64,000 nt of DNA from Methylococcus capsulatus str. Texas = ATCC 19069 (GTDB lineage Bacteria > Pseudomonadota > Gammaproteobacteria > Methylococcales > Methylococcaceae), in NCBI RefSeq assembly GCF_000424685.1, contig NZ_AUKJ01000021.1:62001-126000 (forward strand). The letters are read 5' to 3'. Made by a program: the position numbers and the translations under genes. How positions within the stretch are numbered: position 1 is the stretch's first letter; each line of letters opens with the position of its first letter. Below are positions 8,339 to 18,045 of this stretch, piece after piece. The notes under the pieces are model-generated. The model had not been told where the DNA came from and did not search any database. It worked only from the letters and a program-made list of their open reading frames with translations.

Positions 8339-8800
8339 ATGCTGCGAATAAGCAAACTGACCGACTACGCGATCATCCTCCTGGGCCAGATGGCCCGCGC
8401 GGGAGAACAGACCTTCGCCGCCGCCGAGCTGGCGGATCAGACCTCGATCGCCATGCCGACCACGAGCAAGATCCTCAAGGCGCTGGCGCGGGCCGGAATC
8501 GTCACTTCGACACGGGGCGCCCGCGGCGGCTATGCCCTGGCGCAGAAGCCGGAACACACCAGCGTCGCCCGAATCATCGATGCCATCGAAGGACCGATCG
8601 CGCTCACCGAATGCAGCGCCGAACAGGCACTGTGTCAGCAGTCCTCGTCCTGCGATGTCCGCAGCCATTGGAACGTGATCAACCGGGCGGTGCAGACCGC
8701 GCTGGAATCGGTCAGCCTGGCGGACATGATCCGCCCGGTGTCCGCTGCGCCTGCCGAAGTGCCGATTTCGCTGGCCCGGCTGCAACCCCAACCCCGATAA
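8339..8800 (+). CDS. Rrf2-family Fe-S-sensing regulator of the SUF operon
   Basis: 153 residues. The N-terminal winged helix (about 1-70) has [31 protein letters not shown] and the wing [13 protein letters not shown]. Three cysteines at 92, 99 and 105 (ECSAEQALC, then SSSC) match the cluster-binding loop of IscR-like members. It stands first in the sufBCDSU operon, 19 bases before sufB. This is the usual place for the SUF-specific Rrf2 repressor described in Xanthomonas-type operons. By analogy it senses iron-sulfur status and controls the promoter directly upstream, which contains a fitting palindrome. Confidence 0.85.
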   Translation: MLRISKLTDYAIILLGQMARAGEQTFAAAELADQTSIAMPTTSKILKALARAGIVTSTRGARGGYALAQKPEHTSVARIIDAIEGPIALTECSAEQALCQQSSSCDVRSHWNVINRAVQTALESVSLADMIRPVSAAPAEVPISLARLQPQPR

Positions 8801-8819
8801 CCCCCGCGAGAGCACCGCC

Positions 8820-10265
<1,446 letters not shown>

Positions 10266-10282
10266 ATCGGATTGAAAGCCCA

Positions 10283-11059
<777 letters not shown>

Positions 11060-11060
11060 G

Positions 11061-12365
11061 ATGAGTGCGCTATCTCACAGCCTTTACGTTGATTCATACC
11101 GCGAACCGGCCACCAATGAACCTGCCTGGCTGAGCCGGCTCCGCCGGCAGGCGCTGGCGCGTTTCGAGGCGTCCGGCTTTCCCTCCCCGCGCGACGAGGA
11201 ATGGCGCTACACCCATGTCGCGCCGATCGAGCGCAAGCTGTTCACCGCTGCGACCGGTTCCGCCGACACCGACGCTGCCGAAGCGCTGATCGAAAGCTGC
11301 CGGATCGCAGACGCCTGGTCGCTGGTGTTCGTCGACGGCATGTTCGTGCCCGAGCTGTCCGAGCGGCATGGCCTGCCTGCCGGCGTCACGCTGGAAAGCC
11401 TCGCCTCGCTGCTCGCCCTGAGCGAAGCCGACGGGAATGCCGCCTGGCTGGAATCCGGACTCGAACGAGAAACCGAATCCGATCGGCACGGCTTCCTCGA
11501 CTTCAACACCGCCTTCTTCACCGACGGCGCCGTACTGCGCCTGGAAGAGGGCGTCGCGCTGGAAAAACCGGTCCAGCTGTTCTTCGTCTCGACCCGCAAT
11601 GACGGCCGCGCCACGCTGCGCAACCTGATCCGGATCGGCAGGAACGCCGAGGCGCGCGTCGTCGAAACCCACGTCGGCCCGCCGGAGACCGGCTATCTGG
11701 GCACCGTGGTCAACCAGATCGAAGTCGCGGACAACGGCGGGCTGAACCATTACAAGCTCCAGCTCGACGGCGGCAGGGCCTACCACTTCGGCGGCAGCTA
11801 CGCCCGCGTCGCCCGCGACGGCCGCTTCGGCCATCACCTGTTGTCGCTGGGCGGACTGCTGGTCCGCAACGAGGTGCACGCCCGTCTTGGTCACGCCGCC
11901 CAGACCGAGATGAACGGAGTGTTCCTGAGCGAAAACCGGCAGCATGTCGACAACCACATCCGGGTGGACCACGACGAACCGCATGGCAGCAGCCGCGTGA
12001 GCTATCGCGGCATCCTCGAGGACCGCTCGCGCGGCGTGTTCCAGGGGCGAATCGTGGTGCATGCGGATGCCCAGAAGACCGACGCGGAAATGAACAACCG
12101 CAACCTGCTGCTGTCCGATGACGCCGAGATCGACACCAAGCCCCAGCTCGAGATCCATGCCGACGACGTGAAGTGCGCCCATGGCGTCACGATCGGCCAG
12201 CTCGATCCGGATTCGGTGTTCTACCTGGAATCGCGCGGCATCGACGCGGCCACGGCGCGCGAGATGCTGACCTTCGCTTTCGCGGCCGAAATCGTCGAAC
12301 GGTTCGGCCCGCTGCGCGAGCGGCTGCGCGGCCTGCTGCTGGCCCGTTTCCCGAACGCACAATGA
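11061..12365 (+). CDS. sufD: SUF complex subunit SufD
   Basis: 434 residues. The N-terminal helical part has ASGFPSPRDEEWRYTHVAPIE, the hallmark of SufD. The beta-helix part has LGHAAQTEMNGVFLSENRQH, VSYRGILEDRSRGVFQGRI and PQLEIHADDVKCAHGVTIG. The last block holds the conserved histidine at the SufB-SufD interface where the cluster forms. The stop lies 13 bases before sufS. Its role is stabilising SufB and iron acquisition in the scaffold complex. Confidence 0.95.
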   Translation: MSALSHSLYVDSYREPATNEPAWLSRLRRQALARFEASGFPSPRDEEWRYTHVAPIERKLFTAATGSADTDAAEALIESCRIADAWSLVFVDGMFVPELSERHGLPAGVTLESLASLLALSEADGNAAWLESGLERETESDRHGFLDFNTAFFTDGAVLRLEEGVALEKPVQLFFVSTRNDGRATLRNLIRIGRNAEARVVETHVGPPETGYLGTVVNQIEVADNGGLNHYKLQLDGGRAYHFGGSYARVARDGRFGHHLLSLGGLLVRNEVHARLGHAAQTEMNGVFLSENRQHVDNHIRVDHDEPHGSSRVSYRGILEDRSRGVFQGRIVVHADAQKTDAEMNNRNLLLSDDAEIDTKPQLEIHADDVKCAHGVTIGQLDPDSVFYLESRGIDAATAREMLTFAFAAEIVERFGPLRERLRGLLLARFPNAQ

Positions 12366-12378
12366 GCCAGGAGTCGTC

Positions 12379-13623
12379 ATGAACACCGCCCCCGCCGCCG
12401 TCCCGGCTTTCGACGTAGCCCGGATCAGGAAGGACTTCCCGATCCTCGGACAGCAGGTTCACGGCAAGCCGCTGGTCTATCTGGACAACGCCGCCACCGC
12501 CCAGAAACCCAAGGCGGTGCTGGACTGCATCGCCAAGGTGTACACGGAGGACTACGCCAACGTCCACCGCGGCGTGCACACCCTGAGCCAGCGCGCCACG
12601 GAGTTGTTCGAGGGGGCACGGGAAAAGGTGCAGCGCCACCTCAACGCCCGCCATTCGCACGAGATCGTCTTCACCCGCGGCACCACCGAGGCGATCAACC
12701 TGGTCGCCCAGTCCTACGGACGGCCACGCTTCAAGGCGGGGGACGAAATCCTCATCACGGCCATGGAGCATCATTCCAACATCGTGCCCTGGCAGATGCT
12801 GTGCGAGCAGACCGGCGCGGTCCTGAAGGTCGTCCCGATCGACCGCACCGGCACCCTGGAACTGGACCGGTTCGAAGCCCTGCTGTCGAACCGTACCCGG
12901 CTGCTGGCGGTGGCGCACATGTCGAACGCGCTGGGCACGATCAACCCGGTGGAAACGCTGATCGAACAGGCCCATCGCCGCGGCGTGCCGGTGCTGGTCG
13001 ACGGCGCCCAGGCGATACCGCACATGGCGGTGGACGTGCAGGCGCTGGACTGCGATTTCTACGCCTTCTCCGGCCATAAGCTGTATGGCCCCGCCGGCAT
13101 CGGGATCCTGTACGGCAAGGAAGAGTTGCTGAACAAGATGCCGCCCTATCAGGGAGGCGGCGACATGATCCGCCGGGTGACCTTCGAGAAGACCGAATAC
13201 AACACCCTGCCCTACAAGTTCGAAGCCGGCACGCCGAGCATCGTCGACGCCATCGCCCTGGGTGCCGCCATCGACTATGTGAACGGCATAGGCATGGAAA
13301 CCATAGCCGGACACGAACAGCGGCTGCTGGCCTACGCCACCGAACAGGCGCTACGCATCCCGGGCTTAGAGCTGTTCGGCCAGGCCGCCGAGAAGGGTGC
13401 CATCCTGTCGTTCACCCTGCACCGCATCCACCCCCACGACATCGGCACGATCCTGGATCACCTCGGCATCGCCATCCGCGCCGGGCATCATTGCGCCATG
13501 CCGGTGATGGACTTTTTCGGCATTCCCGCGACGGCGCGGGCGTCGTTCGGGCTTTACAACACTTTCGAAGAGGTAGACGCGTTGATCGCAGGCATCCACA
13601 AGGTCATCGAGGTATTCGGCTGA
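12379..13623 (+). CDS. sufS: Cysteine desulfurase SufS
   Basis: 414 residues, a PLP-dependent class V aminotransferase fold. The PLP lysine is Lys234 in FSGHKLYGPAG, the cofactor-binding VDGAQAIPHM is intact, and the catalytic cysteine is Cys372 in RAGHHCAMPVMDFF, which forms the persulfide. It removes sulfur from cysteine for cluster assembly. AGGAG lies five bases before the ATG. The stop overlaps the sufU start in TGATG, implying translational coupling to the sulfur acceptor. Confidence 0.95.
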   Translation: MNTAPAAVPAFDVARIRKDFPILGQQVHGKPLVYLDNAATAQKPKAVLDCIAKVYTEDYANVHRGVHTLSQRATELFEGAREKVQRHLNARHSHEIVFTRGTTEAINLVAQSYGRPRFKAGDEILITAMEHHSNIVPWQMLCEQTGAVLKVVPIDRTGTLELDRFEALLSNRTRLLAVAHMSNALGTINPVETLIEQAHRRGVPVLVDGAQAIPHMAVDVQALDCDFYAFSGHKLYGPAGIGILYGKEELLNKMPPYQGGGDMIRRVTFEKTEYNTLPYKFEAGTPSIVDAIALGAAIDYVNGIGMETIAGHEQRLLAYATEQALRIPGLELFGQAAEKGAILSFTLHRIHPHDIGTILDHLGIAIRAGHHCAMPVMDFFGIPATARASFGLYNTFEEVDALIAGIHKVIEVFG

Positions 13624-14078
13624 TGCTGGACCAGATTCGGGATCTCTACCAGGAGGTGGTCTTCGACCACAACCGCAATCCGCGCAACTTCCGGGTGATG
13701 GAAGACGCCAACCGCACCGTCGAGGGCTTCAACCCGCTGTGCGGCGACCGGATCACCCTCTACGTCAAGATCGACGACGCCGGCGTCATCCGGGACGTCA
13801 GCTTCCAGGGCTCGGGCTGCGCCATCTCCACCGCCTCGGCCTCGCTGATGACCGAGATCGTCCGGAACATGCACGAGAGCGAGGCCCACGCATTGTTCGA
13901 GACCTTCCACCGCATCGCCACCGGCAAGGACGACGCCGTCAACCTGGAAGAACTGGGCAAGCTGGCCGTGCTGGCCGGCGTGCGCGCCTATCCGGCGCGG
14001 GTCAAATGCGCCACCCTGGCCTGGCACTCGCTGGAAGCCGCGCTGGAAAACCAGGAAACGACCGTCACCACAGAGTGA
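13623..14078 (+). CDS. sufU: SufU-type sulfur acceptor / scaffold
   Basis: 151 residues, an IscU fold with the longer SufU spacing between the second and third cysteines. Cysteines are at 40 (NPLCGDR, with the Asp42 zinc ligand), 66 (GSGCAIS) and 129 (VKCATLAW). In Gram-positive bacteria SufU is a zinc protein that takes the persulfide from SufS; this operon has no sufE, so SufU is the likely partner here as well. The start codon overlaps the sufS stop by one base. Confidence 0.92.
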   Translation: MLDQIRDLYQEVVFDHNRNPRNFRVMEDANRTVEGFNPLCGDRITLYVKIDDAGVIRDVSFQGSGCAISTASASLMTEIVRNMHESEAHALFETFHRIATGKDDAVNLEELGKLAVLAGVRAYPARVKCATLAWHSLEAALENQETTVTTE

Positions 14079-14091
14079 GGATTCGCCGCCG

Positions 14092-14412
14092 ATGAACGAC
14101 TGGATCGACGTAGCTCCGGCGGACTGCCTGCCCGAAGGGGGGCACGTCGTGACCAATCTCGATGGCATCCCCGTTGCCATATTCAAGCTGGGCGGCGAGT
14201 TCTACGCCATCGAGGACGCCTGCACCCACGATGGCGCAGAGATCGCCAGCGGCCGGCTGGACGGTGACGAAATCGTCTGCCCCCGCCACGGCGCCCGCTT
14301 CTGCCTCAAGACCGGCAAGGTCCTTTCACCTCCCGCCTACGAAGACCTCACCTGTTTCGCCGTCCGCGTCGCAGGCGGAATGGTCCAGATCCGAGACGCC
14401 CGCTGGGACTAG
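14092..14412 (+). CDS. Rieske-type [2Fe-2S] ferredoxin of the SUF operon
   Basis: 106 residues, a single Rieske domain. The cluster ligands are Cys44-x-His46 (ACTHDGAE) and Cys63-x-x-His66 (IVCPRHGARF). It resembles the soluble ferredoxin components of ring-hydroxylating dioxygenases, yet it closes a SUF operon 13 bases after sufU. Rieske proteins at the end of SUF operons are known in several proteobacteria and may supply electrons or act as an early client; the role is inferred. Its stop codon shares the CTAG palindrome with that of the convergent gene. Confidence 0.88.
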   Translation: MNDWIDVAPADCLPEGGHVVTNLDGIPVAIFKLGGEFYAIEDACTHDGAEIASGRLDGDEIVCPRHGARFCLKTGKVLSPPAYEDLTCFAVRVAGGMVQIRDARWD

Positions 14413-14924
14413 AACAGCCGGCGCACTTTGAGGCTGGAGGCCATCAGCAGGCCCATCACCGGGAACGCCGCGGGCCAGACGCTGAGACCGGGAGGAAAAA
14501 TCACCGAAAGCAGATACAGCAGCGGAAACGGCACGCCATTGACCGTGATCGGCACTCCCTCGAAACCCTTGCCCGTGGAGATGTTGTAACGCGCCAGCCT
14601 GGGCATGCCACAGCCGACGAAGCACGGCAGCGGCGCAATGGCCGGCCAGGACGGCTCGTTCATCCCGACAAACGAGCAGGCCGGGACCCGGCCGAAGGAA
14701 ACCAGGTCTGCGAGGGAATCGAGCTGCTTGCCGAATTCGCGTCCGCCGTGGCGGGTCCAGGCAGCCACCTTGCCATCCAGCGAGTCCCACACCACCGCCA
14801 GCGCGATCAGCGCCGCGCCGATTTCCGGATGCCCCTGGATAGCCGCGAATTTCACCGACACCCCGCAGCTCAGATTGACGATGGTCGGCGCATCGGCCCA
14901 GCACGACGGACGCGGCATGTTCAT
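14409..14924 (-). CDS. pssA: CDP-alcohol phosphatidyltransferase, phosphatidylserine synthase-like
   Basis: 171 residues, full length for the short PssA type, with an N-terminus MNMPRPSCWADAPTIVNLSC and several membrane helices. The CDP-alcohol signature is D-x2-DG-x2-A-R-x8-G-x3-D-x3-D. Here WDSLDG and EFGKQLDSLADLVSFG are intact, but the stretch between reads KVAAWTRHGGRE: the conserved Arg is replaced and one residue is inserted. It would make phosphatidylserine from CDP-diacylglycerol and serine on the inner membrane. Either activity tolerates this change or the enzyme is altered. It is the last gene of the minus-strand run that starts at the DUF1614 gene. Confidence 0.75.
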   Translation of the reverse strand: MNMPRPSCWADAPTIVNLSCGVSVKFAAIQGHPEIGAALIALAVVWDSLDGKVAAWTRHGGREFGKQLDSLADLVSFGRVPACSFVGMNEPSWPAIAPLPCFVGCGMPRLARYNISTGKGFEGVPITVNGVPFPLLYLLSVIFPPGLSVWPAAFPVMGLLMASSLKVRRLF

Positions 14925-15026
14925 CCGGGCGTTCCCTCATCTCCCCAAAAAATCCTCCCTTGAACAACACGGAAAGATGACGGCTCCGTGTCGCCGCCGG
15001 TCTCGCCCGCCGGCGATGGCCGCGAT

Positions 15027-18008
15027 TCAGGAAATGGCGCTCCGGTCCTGCCCGATCGATGCCTCGAAACCGACAAGCGGTTGCGGCTCACCGAACAGAT
15101 AGCCCTGGCCCAGACGGCAGCCATGCGCCTGGAGATAGACGGCCTGTCGTGGGGTTTCCACGCCTTCCGCCAGCACCTCCAGGCCCAGGGCCTGGGCAAT
15201 CGAGATTATGGCTTTGACCAGCTCCGATTTGCAGCGGTCGGACGGAATGCCGTGGACGAAACAGCGATCGATCTTGATCCGTTTCACCGGAAAGCGATGC
15301 AGATAGCTCAAGGCGGAATAGCCGGTACCGAAGTCATCGATGGCGATCGACAGCCCCATGCGGTCGAAGGCATCGAGGGTCGCGCGGACTCCCCTGCTGT
15401 CTTCCAGCAGCAGGCTTTCGGTGATTTCCAGTTCCAGCCACTCCGGCCGGCAGCCGGTCTCGTCCAGAATGCGCTGCACCGTACCGGCCAAGTCGTTCAG
15501 GATGAACTGGCGAGTGGAAAGGTTGACGGCTACGCGCAGCGGCTGCTCGCGGTGGCGGTTCCAGGCAACGACGGCCTGGCAGGCCTGGGCCAGGATCCAG
15601 TCGCCGATGCCTACGATCAGACCGGTTTCCTCCGCGATCGGGATGAATTTACGCGGCAGTATGATGCCGCGTCCCGGCCTGTTCCATCGCAGCAGGGCCT
15701 CGGCGCCGACGATGGTTCCGGAAACCATGTCGATCTGCGATTGGAAGTGCAGTTCCAGTTCGTTGCGCCCCAGCGCCCGGCGCAGGGCGGATTCGATCCG
15801 CATGCGCTCCGCCGCCCGAGCCGTGAGCTCGGCCGAATAGAACTGAAAGTTGTTCCTCCCCTGCCGCTTGGCGTGATACATGGCGGTGTCGGCATAACGG
15901 AACAAGGTATCGATGCCGGTGCAGTCCCGGGGGTAAAGCGCGATACCGAGACTGACCGAAACGAACAGCTCGCGGCCCTCGATCAGGAAAGGCCGGGCAA
16001 AGGCGTCGAGTATCCGGCCAGCCAGCGCCGTGAGTTCTTGGGAAGCGGCCGGGGCCGGCACCAGAACGGCGAATTCATCGCCGCCCAGCCGCGCCACCGT
16101 ATCGTCCTTGCCGACCGCCCCCAGCAAACGGCGGGCGGCTCTTCCCAGCAGCAGATCGCCGATCCCGTGTCCCAGGGTGTCGTTGATTTCCTTGAAGCGG
16201 TCGAGGTCCAGCATCATCAGGGCGAACTGCCGGCCCGGACGGGGATTGCCATCCATGACCTCCCGGATACGCTTGTTGAGCATTTCCCGATTCGGCAGTC
16301 CGGTCAAGGAATCGAAAAATGCGAGGTGATGGATACGCCGCCGATAGGCGTCGATTTCGGTGATGTCCCGCCCGATCGCCAGCGCATGCATGACTTCGCC
16401 GTCGAAACCGAATTCCGGCGTCAGCCGGATATGGGAGATCAGCTCCCGTTCCTGCGCCGTTTTCCAGCTCAGCTCGAACTCCGCCGGCTCCCCCGTTTCG
16501 AAAACCTGCCGAATCTTCGCCTGGTAGGCACGGGAACTTTCGCCGCCCGGAAACTCGACCGGCGTTTTCCCCAAGAGTTCCGAGAGAGGCACGCCGGCTT
16601 CTTCCACCAGCCGGGGATTGGCGTAGATACGGCGGCAGTCCCGGTCATAGCGGGCGACGGTGTCGGGCGAGTGCTCGACCAGGGAACGGAACTCCTGTTC
16701 ACGCGCCTTGAGCTGCCGCTCCGAGCGGTCGCGTTCCAGAGCCGCCGCGACCCGGGTCGCCACGAGCTGCAGGAGGGCGGTCACGGACTCCGGCTCCGCC
16801 ATCGGCTCGCCGTGCATCACCGCGATCAGGCCGATCGCGGTTCCGGCCGAATCCCACAGCGGCACGCCGACGTAGCTTTCCACCCCCATGTCCTGCAGCA
16901 TGAGGTCGTCAGGAAACAGCCTGCGTACTTGGCGGGGGAAACAGCATAGGCTGCGGCCCATGACGTTTTCGCAGGGCGTTCCGGCGAGTCTGTAGCAGAT
17001 GTTGGGCAAGTCTTCGCCGCGGGCATACAGCGCGACGGTCTCGGCGAGTTCGGCGTCCCTGGCCAGCCGGTCGATGACGACGTAATCGACCCCGAGAATC
17101 CTGCCGAGGTAATGCGCAATGGCGGAAAAGAATGCTTCGCCTTCCGTGGCCCAGCTGCGCTGTGCGATGAACTGCAAGGTTTCCTCCATCCGCTTCCGCT
17201 CGGTGATGTCGATCAGGAAACCGTGCCACAGGGTGATGCCGTCTTTCTGCCGCTCCGGCACGGAGCGGGCCTCCAGCCACCGCTCTCCCTTGACGGGGTG
17301 AAGGATACGGTATTCCTCCGTGAACGGCTGCAGCTCACGAGCCGAGGCCTCTTTGCAGCGCATGACCCGGTCACGGTCTTCGGGAACGATGCGCGAATGA
17401 ACATGGCCGATGTCTGCCAAGACCGCTTCCACGCTCAGTCCCAGGATGTCCTCCACGCCGGAGCTGGCGTACGTCATCACGAGGCGTCCGTCGGCGTGCG
17501 CCTCCACGGTATACATGAATCCCGGCGCACACTGGGCGAAACGGGCGAGACGGTCCAGCCCTTCCCGCTCGGCCTGCAGCCTCTCGAGCTCCTTCATGCG
17601 CGCCTCGGCCTCACGGCGGGGGCGAATGTCGCGGCTGATGCACATCGCCAGTAACCTGCCGTCCTGCTCGAACAGGTTCGCCGTCACCTCGACAGGAATC
17701 TCCATCCCCTCCGCAACTCGGTGCAGCGTCTCGAACTTCGTGCCCCCGGTCTGACGGTGCCGTTCGAGGGCTAGGCGCAGGGATTCTTCGTCGTATGTGG
17801 GATCGAAATCCAGCGGGCACCAGGTCAACAGGGTTTCGAGACCCACGCCGAAATGGCGACAGGCCGCTTCGTTCGCGTAGATGATGCGGGCGCAGTCTTC
17901 GATGTCGTGGACCGTCACCACCTCATCCTGGAGGCATTCGATCATCGCCCGGAACATGACGTTGTCCCATGCCAAGGTTTCCTTGCGTTCCAACCCAGCC
18001 TCCGTCAC
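15027..18008 (-). CDS. PAS-PAS-GAF-PAS-GGDEF-EAL cyclic-di-GMP signalling protein
   Basis: 993 residues from GTG 18008. Approximate order: PAS 10-125 (RIIYANEAACRHFG), PAS 160-280 ending DITERKR, GAF 290-445 (LGVDYVVIDRL), PAS 455-575 (RRIYANPRLVEEAGV, ending GRDITE), GGDEF 580-745 and EAL 755-985. The cyclase motif ARLGGDEFAVLVP is intact, as are the phosphodiesterase blocks AEALLRW, LEITESLLLED, IDDFGTGYSALSYL and EGVET. The four residues five before GGDEF read GKDD, so the RxxD inhibitory site is absent. No membrane segment is evident, so it is a cytosolic sensor. The start is uncertain because the next gene overlaps any longer form. Confidence 0.88.
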   Translation of the reverse strand: MTEAGLERKETLAWDNVMFRAMIECLQDEVVTVHDIEDCARIIYANEAACRHFGVGLETLLTWCPLDFDPTYDEESLRLALERHRQTGGTKFETLHRVAEGMEIPVEVTANLFEQDGRLLAMCISRDIRPRREAEARMKELERLQAEREGLDRLARFAQCAPGFMYTVEAHADGRLVMTYASSGVEDILGLSVEAVLADIGHVHSRIVPEDRDRVMRCKEASARELQPFTEEYRILHPVKGERWLEARSVPERQKDGITLWHGFLIDITERKRMEETLQFIAQRSWATEGEAFFSAIAHYLGRILGVDYVVIDRLARDAELAETVALYARGEDLPNICYRLAGTPCENVMGRSLCCFPRQVRRLFPDDLMLQDMGVESYVGVPLWDSAGTAIGLIAVMHGEPMAEPESVTALLQLVATRVAAALERDRSERQLKAREQEFRSLVEHSPDTVARYDRDCRRIYANPRLVEEAGVPLSELLGKTPVEFPGGESSRAYQAKIRQVFETGEPAEFELSWKTAQERELISHIRLTPEFGFDGEVMHALAIGRDITEIDAYRRRIHHLAFFDSLTGLPNREMLNKRIREVMDGNPRPGRQFALMMLDLDRFKEINDTLGHGIGDLLLGRAARRLLGAVGKDDTVARLGGDEFAVLVPAPAASQELTALAGRILDAFARPFLIEGRELFVSVSLGIALYPRDCTGIDTLFRYADTAMYHAKRQGRNNFQFYSAELTARAAERMRIESALRRALGRNELELHFQSQIDMVSGTIVGAEALLRWNRPGRGIILPRKFIPIAEETGLIVGIGDWILAQACQAVVAWNRHREQPLRVAVNLSTRQFILNDLAGTVQRILDETGCRPEWLELEITESLLLEDSRGVRATLDAFDRMGLSIAIDDFGTGYSALSYLHRFPVKRIKIDRCFVHGIPSDRCKSELVKAIISIAQALGLEVLAEGVETPRQAVYLQAHGCRLGQGYLFGEPQPLVGFEASIGQDRSAIS

Positions 18009-18045
18009 GAACTTACGGCGTGAATGCCCCCAAAAACGGGCGGGA

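Noticed and set aside
14967-14991. Hairpin ACACGGA/TCCGTGT between the GGDEF-EAL gene and the pssA-like gene as a terminator
   Set aside because: Stem of seven with a long loop and no T-run on the minus strand.
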